This document shows positions 1-7,783 of a stretch of DNA of 64,000 bases, piece by piece (the stretch's first letter is position 1; the number at the start of each line of letters is the position of its first letter). The stretch covers positions 682,001 through 746,000 of the forward strand of contig NZ_RCZC01000001.1 of assembly GCF_006439055.1 (NCBI RefSeq), written 5' to 3'. This DNA is from Sphingomonas glacialis (GTDB taxonomy: Bacteria; Pseudomonadota; Alphaproteobacteria; Sphingomonadales; Sphingomonadaceae). The position numbers and the translations under genes are program-made. Under the pieces are notes generated by a model. That model was not told the DNA's origin, did no database searches, and was given only the letters and a program-made list of their open reading frames with translations.

Positions 1-1421
1 CAGCGATACTGGCCATCTGCGCTGCGGATACGAAACTCGATGTCATATGTGTCGCCTGTGGCGAGCGACGCAGCCCACCGCTCTCCTGCGGTAGGCCGAT
101 CCTCGGGATGCACGATCGTCGCCCACCCGTCGCCACTCAACGATTCGAGCGATCCGCCGCTGTAGGCATACACCTGCTCGTTGAACCAGTTGAGCTTTCC
201 ATCTGCGGTCGCGGCCCAAACTTGATTGGGCATCGCCTGCGCAAAGGTACGAAATTCCATTTCGCTTAGGCGAATTCGTTCTTCCGCAGCCCGTCGCGCG
301 GTAACCTCAAGAAACAGGATCGCGAACCTGTCGCCTTCGAGCGGGAATGCTCGTCCCTCATACCACCGGTCAATAGATCCAACTTGCCGCGTGAATGTGA
401 CCGAATCGCGCAGTTCGACAACTGCGGCCATCTCGGAGATCCACTCCTCTTCGATTCCGGGGAAAACCTGCCGGATCGTCTTTCCTTCCGCGGCTTCGAT
501 CGGCACGCCTACTAGCTCACTCCAAGCCGGATTTACGTCCAGATAGCGCCAGTCAGTGACTTGCCGACTTTCGTCGCGGACGAGTTCGCCGAGGATGAAG
601 CCCTCGGCAAGACGGTCGAACATATCATGCCACCGCTGCTCATTGTCGTGGAGCGCTTCGTCGGCGAGCTTGGTTTCGGTAATGTCGCGAGAAATGGACA
701 ACAGCTTTTCGGGCTTGCCATTTTCGCCGAAGATCGGGGTGACCTGGACATCCCACCACCTTGGATTGCCCTTGAAAGTGACGGCGGGACCGCGAAAGTG
801 GCCGGTGCGTCCCGCCCTCGCTTCATCGACCGCGGCCTGCGCTAAGGCATTGCCCTCACCCTCCCAGAATGAGGGCCAAGGGCATCCTCGCACCGTGTTG
901 AAATCGTCGATTTCCATCACGCGCTGGCCGCCCTCGCTCATAAAGACGAGGTTGGCATTCAAGTCCAAGACCTTGATGCAGTCGCCGGATGACGCGAGGA
1001 CGCTACGAAGAAATTCCGTGTCTGCGCTGTGCGCTATGGCCGCCTCGTGCTGCGCCGTGCGATCTCTCATTATTTTCACGTAGCCGAGATGTGTACCGTC
1101 TTCAGCACGCAGCGGCATCATTTCGCCGCTGGCCCAGAAGCGCGTCCCATCCTTTTTAACATGCCAACGTTCGTCGCTCGCACGGCCGTCAGCAAGGGCA
1201 GTGTCCATTTCGATAGCGGGCCGATCCGCTTCTCGATCTTCGGGCGTAAAAAACCTGTCCGCAGGTTGCCCGCAAATCTCGTCAGCGACCCATCCCAGGA
1301 TTTGCTCGGCGCCAGAGTTCCAGTCAGTAATCAGGCCCGCGTCGTCGAGGGCGATGATCGCGAAGTCGATCGCGCTCTCGAAAATGGCGCGGTATTGGCG
1401 GCTTCGCTCGGCGTGGGGCAT
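1..1421 (-). CDS. Multi-PAS sensor protein, C-terminus beyond the left edge
   Basis: Reading the minus strand from the ATG at 1421 gives an uninterrupted frame of 473 codons that leaves the window. An in-frame TAA lies two codons upstream of the ATG, so this start is fixed, although the Shine-Dalgarno sequence is weak. Four PAS/PAC repeats are visible: about residues 6-120 (RAIFESAIDFAIIALDD), 125-245 (FLRSVLASSGDCIKVLD, ending ISRDITE), 250-370 (RWHDMFDRLAEGFILGEL) and 378-473 (FRTFAQAMPNQVWAATADG). No catalytic domain is reached. Proteins of this build usually end in a HWE/HisKA histidine kinase, sometimes with a receiver, so a sensor kinase is the likely identity (inference). The ligand cannot be told. 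It may belong to the same signalling-rich region as the kinases at 7784 and 12393. Confidence 0.8.
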   Translation of the reverse strand, partial: MPHAERSRQYRAIFESAIDFAIIALDDAGLITDWNSGAEQILGWVADEICGQPADRFFTPEDREADRPAIEMDTALADGRASDERWHVKKDGTRFWASGEMMPLRAEDGTHLGYVKIMRDRTAQHEAAIAHSADTEFLRSVLASSGDCIKVLDLNANLVFMSEGGQRVMEIDDFNTVRGCPWPSFWEGEGNALAQAAVDEARAGRTGHFRGPAVTFKGNPRWWDVQVTPIFGENGKPEKLLSISRDITETKLADEALHDNEQRWHDMFDRLAEGFILGELVRDESRQVTDWRYLDVNPAWSELVGVPIEAAEGKTIRQVFPGIEEEWISEMAAVVELRDSVTFTRQVGSIDRWYEGRAFPLEGDRFAILFLEVTARRAAEERIRLSEMEFRTFAQAMPNQVWAATADGKLNWFNEQVYAYSGGSLESLSGDGWATIVHPEDRPTAGERWAASLATGDTYDIEFRIRSADGQYR

Positions 1422-2105
1422 ACTTTACTCGCAACGTTACTGGCGGGCTGGCCGACAACCTACGCATACCTGGACCGTAGATTTGTCGATAGCCCGGGAA
1501 TCTGGTCACTTGCCGAAGATCGCATGAGTCTGCTGCGACTAAAGAAGTCGCCGCAACTGCAGGCCTAACGATCGAACATGCGCGGAGGCCCGGCCGATTT
1601 GTATGCCCGCTACCAAAGCAGCCAAAGTGCGCTTCGGCGCTAGATAGGCCCAACGATGGCCAAGCGGCAGCTATTTCAGGTTGAGGCCGCAAGCTAGCGG
1701 CCAGGCTTAAGCCTTGGAGGGCAGGATGCCGAAGGTTCGCGAGTGACCGCCGCTGCCGAAAAAATTCGTTCGCCGTGCGGTCTGCGAACTTCGTCCCACT
1801 TTCAGCACTTCACCGCCCGCTTCGGCGGCGGCTCTACGGCACGTTCTATCGAGATGAACGGATCTCTGAAGTTGGGGATCACGAAAGCACCGCTGAATGT
1901 CGCGTTGTGGGTCGTAGCTGCCGATAAGTAGCCATTCTGTACCCCCGCACCGCCAGATCTCAATCCTCACCCTATGGCTCTCGACAGCGGCCGCTCCTGC
2001 CGACGTTATCGGCTCGATATCCTTGAGCAAGCCACCGCCGCATGCGCAGCCGCATGCGACGGTGATGTAGCCGTTCCGCCGACCATCGGATCGACCCGCT
2101 TGAAT
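1422..2105. other. Stretch without a convincing gene
   Basis: About 680 bases between the PAS sensor and the DUF892 gene. A 107-codon minus-strand frame (1707-2030) is open but would need a TTG start with poor ribosome-binding context, and its product (Arg- and Cys-rich) resembles nothing I know. Other frames are equally unremarkable. It probably contains the promoter of the PAS sensor gene. Confidence 0.4.
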
Positions 2106-2609
2106 TTACGCGTCTTCAGCCTGCAGGTTGACGCTGGTTTCCGCGAGCTTGGTCATATACTCGTCCCCACCATAAATTTCCTTGGTGGCGTCCTTGAGCT
2201 TCTTGACATCGTCCTTGAGACCAAGCGCGCTTGCATAGGCGGCGGCGGTCCCGAAACCCGCGATGCCGTAATGAGTCATCCGCTGGTATTGAGCGATGAT
2301 CATGACGTCGAGCAGCGGGCCCTTGTCCGGTCCCTCCTCGAGGATGTGCTTGGTCGCCTCGGCAGCCAGACCTTCCATCCCCTTGCAGTGTTCCTTCGAG
2401 ACCTTCTCGTCGTTCGCCGCAATCAGCTCCTTCAGCACGTCGGTATGCTTTTGAATGCCTTCTTGCGAGTTGTTCAGCATGTCCTTTAGCGTCGCGTCGC
2501 TTGCCTTCGAAGTAATTTTCTTCAAGACCTTTTTCATCTGGTCGTTTGCGGACCAGAGATCCTTTAGTTCGTCGGTGTAGATTTCCTTGAGATCTTCCGG
2601 AGCAGCCAT
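2106..2609 (-). CDS. Ferritin-like DUF892 (YciE/YciF-type) stress protein
   Basis: This gene encodes 167 aa from the ATG at 2609, with AAGGA about 11 nt upstream. A longer in-frame extension to 2774 lacks a ribosome-binding site and reads like non-coding sequence. The opening EDLKEIYTDELKDLWSAN, the central KHTDVLKELI and the IAQYQRMTHYGIAGFGTA segment are hallmarks of the DUF892 family. These are four-helix ferritin-like proteins with Glu/His metal ligands, cytoplasmic and usually induced by general, osmotic or oxidative stress. The exact biochemical role of the family is unsettled. A candidate EcfG-type promoter lies at 2663-2688, and the neighbours (DUF6582, hemerythrin) are also typical stress-regulon members. 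Confidence 0.9.
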   Translation of the reverse strand: MAAPEDLKEIYTDELKDLWSANDQMKKVLKKITSKASDATLKDMLNNSQEGIQKHTDVLKELIAANDEKVSKEHCKGMEGLAAEATKHILEEGPDKGPLLDVMIIAQYQRMTHYGIAGFGTAAAYASALGLKDDVKKLKDATKEIYGGDEYMTKLAETSVNLQAEDA

Positions 2610-2662
2610 AATGAGCGATCCTTCTTCGTACCTTGGACGACATTGCCCTGTGGCGATTCTCA

Positions 2663-2688
2663 AACCGCTCAACGTCGAGCACCGTTCC
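2663..2688 (-). promoter_or_regulatory. Candidate EcfG (general stress sigma) promoter of the DUF892 gene
   Basis: On the minus strand GGAAC (2688-2684) is followed after 16 nt by CGGTT (2667-2663), about 55 nt before the start codon at 2609. The alphaproteobacterial EcfG consensus is GGAAC-N16/17-CGTT, so the -35 is perfect and the -10 carries an extra G. This is a match by eye only. Confidence 0.35.
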
Positions 2689-2861
2689 CGCGAAAAATGA
2701 ACAAGTCGGGTCCGACCCGCCACGACCAAAAACTCATGCCACCATATGGCCTGGTAACATCCCGGCAGTTCCACAGGCCTGACGGATGTAACTCCGGTAC
2801 GGCCTTCCGCAGCCGCTCACGGTGTCGCCGCTACTCGGCTAAGCCTGTGCGTGTACGAGGG

Positions 2862-3068
2862 TCAGTCCTTCTTGATCACCGCGTCGGCCCGTTTATCGAT
2901 CTTGTGCTCTTCCGCCTTTGTCATCCGCCCCGCTTTCGCGGCCTGGCTCGCCCGGGCTTTGGCGTTTTTAGCATGAGCAGCATCCTCGATCGGATAGGCC
3001 CTCTTTTCTGGTTCAGCGAACTTGCCGGCTGGCAATTTGTCCCGGTCGTCTTCGGACAGTTTGGTCAT
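2862..3068 (-). CDS. Small DUF6582-like protein
   Basis: A 68-aa lysine- and alanine-rich protein starting at the ATG at 3068 with a strong GGAGG ribosome-binding site. The frame stays open further upstream, but that part has no start signal. The pattern KLPAGKFAEPEKRAYPIEDA followed by HAKNAKARASQA matches the small DUF6582 family, found alone in proteobacteria and as phage-linked domains. The function of the family is unknown. A 9-bp inverted repeat covers the ribosome-binding site (see 3070-3107), which suggests translational control. Convergent stress-type genes lie on both sides. Confidence 0.75.
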   Translation of the reverse strand: MTKLSEDDRDKLPAGKFAEPEKRAYPIEDAAHAKNAKARASQAAKAGRMTKAEEHKIDKRADAVIKKD

Positions 3069-3069
3069 G

Positions 3070-3107
3070 GCGCTTTCCTCCAGTTCCGAGAAAACCCCGG
3101 AAAGCGC
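3070..3107 (-). promoter_or_regulatory. Hairpin covering the ribosome-binding site of the DUF6582-like gene
   Basis: In the mRNA, GCGCTTTCC (complement of 3107-3099) can pair perfectly with GGAAAGCGC (complement of 3078-3070), with a 20-nt loop. The 3' arm ends one base before the ATG at 3068 and takes in the end of the GGAGGA ribosome-binding sequence. Such a geometry fits an RNA thermometer or another translation-gating hairpin. The regulatory role is inference. Confidence 0.45.
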
Positions 3108-3207
3108 GCTTGGTTCAGCGTTTCGTGCCGTTCCGGGGAACACATCTGCTCGAGACGCTTTCAGAGAAATGCCGTCATTTCGCCGGCCTGATACAGAGAG
3201 GTGAACC

Positions 3208-3777
3208 ATGTCATTGTTAGATAAAGCAATTGCTGCGATCACACCCCCGGAAAGCGATGAAGCACGCGTCGAGGCACGCGCCAAGGCAGAGGCCGTGGCC
3301 ACGCCGGGCGACTGGCTTTCACAGGTTCTCGATCATCATCGCCAGATCGAAGCTGCGTTCGATGTCGTCGCGCGAGCAACCGACGCGAGTGAACGCACGG
3401 CCGCACAAAAGAAGCTCGGGACGATCCTGACCGGCCACTCGATCGCTGAGGAGGCGGCGCTGTATCCGGCGCTGGCGGCTGATCACCAAGTCGGGCACGC
3501 CGAACTTGCCTACCAGGAACAGTCCGCCGCCAAGATGGAGCTGGGTCTGCTCGAACGGCTGGACCCGATGAGCGAGGATTATCGCGACAAGTTCGAGCAT
3601 ATCCGTGGCGCCGTTCTCCATCACGTTTATTCGGAGGAGGGAACGTGGTTTCTCGAATTGAAGAAGGACCTCCCGGCCGATGAGCAGGCGCGGATCGGCG
3701 AGCGATACCGGGAAGAGTTCGAACGTTATATGGGCGATGACGCCCAGGACCATGCGTTCTTCACCACGCCAGCATAA
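3208..3777 (+). CDS. Hemerythrin HHE-domain protein
   Basis: A 189-aa protein with a good ribosome-binding site (GAGAGGTGAACC) before the ATG. Three His/Glu clusters match the hemerythrin HHE fold: LDHHRQIEAAFD near residue 42, GHSIAEEAALYPAL near 75, and HHVYSEEGTWF near 137. Such four-helix proteins bind a di-iron centre and are linked to oxygen or nitric-oxide sensing, iron handling or DNA protection. The protein is cytoplasmic, with no signal peptide. Its 3' end overlaps the convergent gene at 3761 by 17 nt. It lies with DUF892 and DUF6582 genes, which supports a stress role. Confidence 0.88.
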   Translation: MSLLDKAIAAITPPESDEARVEARAKAEAVATPGDWLSQVLDHHRQIEAAFDVVARATDASERTAAQKKLGTILTGHSIAEEAALYPALAADHQVGHAELAYQEQSAAKMELGLLERLDPMSEDYRDKFEHIRGAVLHHVYSEEGTWFLELKKDLPADEQARIGERYREEFERYMGDDAQDHAFFTTPA

Positions 3778-5974
3778 CCTGCCCGCTTGCGGGAATGACA
3801 AAATCGATCCGGTCTGCACTCCGATGGCGCGGCCGGATCGTTTCTCCACCTGCCGTTCGCAGAGTGACGCGGGCAAAACGTTTGCCGGGCAGCCGAACAA
3901 TGCTGAACGATGACGACCGCGCGGTGCCGCCATCGATGCCGAAGCTCAGCGACCGCTCCGATGTGCGTTCGCTTGTGACCGGAAAATGATCGCAAAAGAT
4001 TCGGAACGGCGCACCCTCGACGGCATGGAACGAGCGGCTGGCAAACACGAACGCCGCGCCGGCTCCGTAGATTTCTTGGCCCACTTGGCCCGCAGGCTGG
4101 CCATCGGCGTACAAATCTTCGAGTGGGAACGACAGGGTTCGGTCTATATGCCCGTTGCGGATTTCAGTTGCCAGCACCTCGGCCGGTAATGCGTCGGGGT
4201 AGTAGAACCACGCGCGGTCGAGCGCGTATTTGCAATATTCGCTGATCAGCAACCGCGCGGCCGGATCGAGATCGGGGCCGCTGTCCTTGAGATACCCTTC
4301 GAACGCGGAGAAACTGTCGAAGCATTCGTAGATCGCCATGTAGGGAGCATCATGGAGGCAGGTCGCGCCGAGGAAGTTGCGATAGTGGCGCGCGTTAGCG
4401 ATCTCAGACTCCCAGATTTCGCAATTGTGGAAAAAGCTGGCGAGATAGACGTAGCTTTGCCGCATGTAATATTCGCGATTGGTTATCCGCCACAGACGCA
4501 GGCAGGCGGATGCACCCCAAGCCGTGAGATTGGCCTGGTAGTTGAGCTCGAAGCGCATGCCCCTTGCGGCATCGATTGCGGCGCGGGCTTCGTCCAGAAA
4601 GCTTGGGTCGTCGGTCAGCTCATAAGCCTGCAGCATGACATAGGCATAGATGCCGCCGACGTCAGTTTGTCCGAGGCCATCGTCGTTGCGCGCTTCGACG
4701 ATGACGTCGAAGCTGTCGACTTTGAACTGGATCGGCCAAGCGTATTTGAAATGGTGAGCCGCCTCGATAGCATAATCGAGGGAGTCCAGGAAAAATCGTT
4801 TGGCCCTCGCATCGCCATCGATCGCCAGGCGACCGAGGTTGAGCAAAGGATGATACAAATACCAGCTATCGACCGCGAGCTTGTCCTTGTCCTTGCCGAC
4901 ATTGGGCAGGTAGCGGCGCATGGTCTTTAGATTCGTATCATGAAATTTGACCAGCCCACCCTTAAGTTCATCCTCAAGTGCTACGGGTTGCCGCGTCCAC
5001 GCCGCATAGTCACGAAGCGCCGCGATCAGGGACATCTGCACCATTACGTCGGGATATTCTGCGTCCGTGTAAGGATGAATGTAGGTATGCCCGTAATGGC
5101 GGATCGTCGCTTCCGGCGCATTCTGCAGGTCGTCCAGCGTCTTCTCTGCGCGCCACACCCAATCGCGATAGTCGGTCGGCGGCGGTTCGAGCTGGCGATA
5201 GGCTGTGCCGAGCATTTGAAGGAAACGGCGCGCCATATCCTGCTCGTCGCAGGCGGTGTCGTCATGGAACACCAAAATCGCGTCCGACATTGTGACCGTC
5301 GCGTCCGCCGGTATCGGATCGGTCGGCGGTGTGCCGCTTTGCGGCGGGGTCGGTGGCAGATAGCCTAGTTCCGGCCACTCCCCGCCAACGGCGGCATCAG
5401 GCTTGGTCTTAGTGGCAGTAAAATAGGTGTTCAGGGCCGTCAGGTTCTGAAAATACAGAACGCTGCCGAACGCGGGCTCGTCTATGTGGAAAAAGGTGAT
5501 GCCGCTGTTCAAGCCGCGTTGAGCCGCTTCAACCTGACCATGGGCCGTCAACGGATCGTCGTTCAGTCCAAGTGGGTACACGTCACGCGGGTGAAACGGC
5601 ACGAGCAACGGCGCATTTGGCGTGAGCGTCACCGTCGCCCGAAGTAGGCCCAGTCCTAGCGTGTCGATGCGCAATACGATCTCATGAAGCCCGATCGCGC
5701 TGCTCACTTCAATACGAAGCTGTTCATCCGAGCGTTTACGACGTTTGCGAATCTTAGCGCCACCGCCGGGACAATGTGCAAGACGCACGGCGAGGCCACC
5801 CAGGTCCGGCCGGCGTATAATCGCCCAGACCGCGTCGCTGCCAAGAGCAATAGTGACCCTGCGAATGCCGATGTCGAACAGCGCGATCAGCCGCATGCCT
5901 GCGGCCAGCTCTTCGCGCAGTGCGAGCACCGCTCCGCTCACTGCCAGCTCAGTATCGGACTGCCGCCGTACCAT
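3761..5974 (-). CDS. Large six-hairpin (alpha/alpha) barrel-like protein of unknown function
   Basis: The protein has 737 aa from the ATG at 5974, preceded by AAGGGGG at good spacing; an ATG nine codons upstream has a worse context. The N-terminal 130 residues look beta-rich. Residues from about 290 show repeated Trp/Tyr/Asp-rich helical stretches (DYRDWVWRAEKTLDDL, DSWYLYHPLLNLGRLAIDG, CLRLWRITNREYYMRQSY) reminiscent of (alpha/alpha)6 glycosidase or mannanase-type barrels, and the C-terminus looks like a beta-sandwich. No family is recognised with certainty. No signal peptide is apparent. It converges on the hemerythrin gene with a 17-nt overlap. An EcfG-like promoter lies at 6000-6024. Confidence 0.75.
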   Translation of the reverse strand: MVRRQSDTELAVSGAVLALREELAAGMRLIALFDIGIRRVTIALGSDAVWAIIRRPDLGGLAVRLAHCPGGGAKIRKRRKRSDEQLRIEVSSAIGLHEIVLRIDTLGLGLLRATVTLTPNAPLLVPFHPRDVYPLGLNDDPLTAHGQVEAAQRGLNSGITFFHIDEPAFGSVLYFQNLTALNTYFTATKTKPDAAVGGEWPELGYLPPTPPQSGTPPTDPIPADATVTMSDAILVFHDDTACDEQDMARRFLQMLGTAYRQLEPPPTDYRDWVWRAEKTLDDLQNAPEATIRHYGHTYIHPYTDAEYPDVMVQMSLIAALRDYAAWTRQPVALEDELKGGLVKFHDTNLKTMRRYLPNVGKDKDKLAVDSWYLYHPLLNLGRLAIDGDARAKRFFLDSLDYAIEAAHHFKYAWPIQFKVDSFDVIVEARNDDGLGQTDVGGIYAYVMLQAYELTDDPSFLDEARAAIDAARGMRFELNYQANLTAWGASACLRLWRITNREYYMRQSYVYLASFFHNCEIWESEIANARHYRNFLGATCLHDAPYMAIYECFDSFSAFEGYLKDSGPDLDPAARLLISEYCKYALDRAWFYYPDALPAEVLATEIRNGHIDRTLSFPLEDLYADGQPAGQVGQEIYGAGAAFVFASRSFHAVEGAPFRIFCDHFPVTSERTSERSLSFGIDGGTARSSSFSIVRLPGKRFARVTLRTAGGETIRPRHRSADRIDFVIPASGQVMLAW

Positions 5975-5999
5975 GTTTCCCCCTTCGAACCGCCATCGC

Positions 6000-6024
6000 A
6001 ACGTGTCTCAGTCGAATAGGTTTC
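6000..6024 (-). promoter_or_regulatory. Candidate EcfG-type promoter of the barrel protein gene
   Basis: The minus strand reads GAAAC (6024-6020), 16 nt, then CGTT (6003-6000), about 26 nt before the ATG at 5974. This differs from the GGAAC-N16-CGTT consensus by one base in the -35. Confidence 0.35.
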
Positions 6025-6145
6025 GAACCAATTTTCCGTAAAAGAAAATCACAAATCGGCATTTGCAGCCTCGCTCACGATCGCGCGATGAAACCAATTT
6101 TGAAGTCGCGTTTTGTCATCACTGTATCGCTCATTTGGAGGTGGT

Positions 6146-6319
6146 ATGGCCGAGCCGGACGATAGGAATTATTTTCAGCGACGCGCGATCCGCGAAAGGG
6201 AGATTGCGGGCACGTGCAAGGACAAATCAATTGCGTCCGTTCATAAGCAACTTGCTGACGAATATGAAAAACGCGCCGGCGGCGAGACGGCAACCCTAAA
6301 AGTAGCACGCGATTCGTAG
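6146..6319 (+). CDS. Small sphingomonad-type protein of unknown function
   Basis: A 57-aa protein with a near-ideal ribosome-binding site (GGAGGTGGT) directly before the ATG at 6146; an earlier in-frame start at 6113 lacks one. The sequence DRNYFQRRAIREREIAG, then SVHKQLADEYEKRA, matches a pattern I know from short hypothetical proteins scattered in sphingomonad genomes (aromatic-FxRRA-E, then HxxLAxxYExRA). It is a predicted helical hairpin with no membrane segment. Function unknown. The gene is divergent from the barrel-protein gene. Confidence 0.7.
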   Translation: MAEPDDRNYFQRRAIREREIAGTCKDKSIASVHKQLADEYEKRAGGETATLKVARDS

Positions 6320-7069
6320 GAAAACCCAATATATCAGTGCGTGAGATAGTTCTGCTTTGCTCGCGGCAAAGTTCATTGCAACAGGTAATAACACCTTCAC
6401 CGGGTTGGCGCCGGTGAAGTTTACGAGCCACCTGCGCGAGCGGCATTCGGACACCATGGCTAAACTATCAGCGACCTGGAAAAAAACGGGAGCAGATGGC
6501 TTACGCCCCTGCAAAGACCTGACAACCCGAAATCCAGCAATTCGTCGTTCAGTCCCATATATAAACGCCCTTATTTTTACGGGTTCGCGGCTTGGCATCA
6601 ATCGCAACACCCTGATTAATGAATGCCAGCAATTGGTGATAGGAAAAGGCGGTAAAAACGGCCGGGGTTGGATCAAAAATACCTTCGTTGCCTCCCCCTG
6701 ATACATCACGGAAGTAATCACAGGTGCATGTGAAAGTTTACGCGATCTTGGAAGGATTTGATCTTAATTGCAATGACCTCATCGTAGCTCAGCAGCCACA
6801 AGCGCCCAGCTCGCGAACTAGCTCGGTTTTGATCCGCGAGTACCGGCAGGAGGGACGATGACCGACAGGACGAATTTTCGATAGCGACGAGTTGATCCAT
6901 CGACAGTTTTCTAAATTTCAGCAGAGACATGCGCTGGCTCAGACAGCTTCCTCCCTCCTGTGCTGGGCGGTGATAAATCCTGCCCGGTCGTGAGGGAGGT
7001 GGGCTGCGGGACCGGCAGAACCAATCCGCCGATGATGCGTTTGGGGAGCTCTACGACAGGGAGAGCTTT
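6320..7069. other. AT-richer stretch without a convincing gene
   Basis: About 750 bases of visibly lower GC. Open frames exist (6357-6701 plus; 6718-6930 minus) but lack ribosome-binding sites and recognisable products. A 9-bp perfect hairpin (CTTCACCGG / CCGGTGAAG, 7-nt loop) lies at 6395-6419 without a T-tract. The right end holds the promoter of the DUF4142 gene. Confidence 0.4.
7017..7041 (+). promoter_or_regulatory. Candidate EcfG-type promoter of the DUF4142 gene
   Basis: AGAAC at 7017-7021, a 16-nt spacer, then CGTT at 7038-7041, 28 nt before the ATG at 7070. One mismatch to the GGAAC-N16-CGTT consensus. Proposed from spacing and similarity only. Confidence 0.35.
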
Positions 7070-7552
7070 ATGAAAATCATCGTTCTTGGAAGTATCGCCT
7101 TCACGCTGGGACTGTCCGCCGCCGCCAATGCGCAGTCTGTTTCGCCTGCACAGTTCGTCTCCAAGGCTGGCGCGAGCGATAAGTTCGAAATCGAGTCCGC
7201 AAAACTCGAGACCACCTCGGCCAATCCTGATCTCGCGAAGTTTGCGAACCAGATGATCACTGATCATACAAAAAGTACGCAGATGGTGAAGCAAGCCGCA
7301 ACCGCGGATAAGCTGACGCCAAAGCCGTCTATGCTAAGCGCAAAGCAGAGGAAGGATCTCGCCGCCCTCCGTGCTGCCAAGGGTAAAGCACGCGATACGC
7401 TCTATGTATCCCAACAAAAACTGGCTCATACTGAGGCGCTGAACCTGATGCAGACCTACGCATCCAGCGGAACGGCGACGAACTTGAAGGACGCTGCCGG
7501 GCAGATCGTCCCCGTCGTGCAGATGCACAAGGATATGATCGATAAGATGTAG
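7070..7552 (+). CDS. Exported DUF4142 protein
   Basis: 160 aa with a typical Sec signal peptide (MKIIVLGSIAFTLGLSAAANAQ, cleavage expected after ANA near residue 21). The mature part carries the DUF4142 pattern: FVSKAGASDKFEIESAKLE, then FANQMITDHTKSTQMV, and a C-terminal helix with QMHKDMIDKM. The family is a ferritin-like helical bundle found in the periplasm of many proteobacteria; its function is unknown and often stress-associated. A ribosome-binding sequence GGGAGAG precedes the ATG, an EcfG-like promoter lies upstream, and a good terminator follows at 7562. Confidence 0.9.
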   Translation: MKIIVLGSIAFTLGLSAAANAQSVSPAQFVSKAGASDKFEIESAKLETTSANPDLAKFANQMITDHTKSTQMVKQAATADKLTPKPSMLSAKQRKDLAALRAAKGKARDTLYVSQQKLAHTEALNLMQTYASSGTATNLKDAAGQIVPVVQMHKDMIDKM

Positions 7553-7561
7553 GGCTTGGTG

Positions 7562-7588
7562 CCAGGTCGCCCCGTCGTGGGGGCCTGG
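7562..7588 (+). terminator. Probable terminator after the DUF4142 gene
   Basis: Stem CCAGG-tcg-CCCC / GGGG-g-CCTGG with a short loop, starting 10 nt after the stop codon and followed by TACTTTCTTT. Confidence 0.6.
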
Positions 7589-7783
7589 TACTTTCTTTGT
7601 GCGGCGCAAATTAATGATGCGGTCAATCATTGCCACGGCCGGTTTCGGACACCGACCGGCTATGGCACCAGAAACATGCTTGGCGCGACTAACGGTAAGA
7701 TTCATACCTGTCAGAGGTCATTACGTTCAAAGCTGTTCCGCCGCTTCCGGATACGTTCGACCATAAAGACCGGTGTAGGGTGA

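Noticed and set aside
1974..2489. Long plus-strand frame opposite the DUF892 gene
   Set aside because: It is antisense to a clearly recognised ferritin-like gene with a good ribosome-binding site and has no own start signal.
6395..6419. 9-bp hairpin considered as a terminator for the 57-aa gene
   Set aside because: It begins about 75 nt after the stop and has no T-tract.
6357..6701. 114-codon frame in the AT-richer gap
   Set aside because: No ribosome-binding site, no recognisable motif, and low-complexity composition; an opposing frame is equally open.
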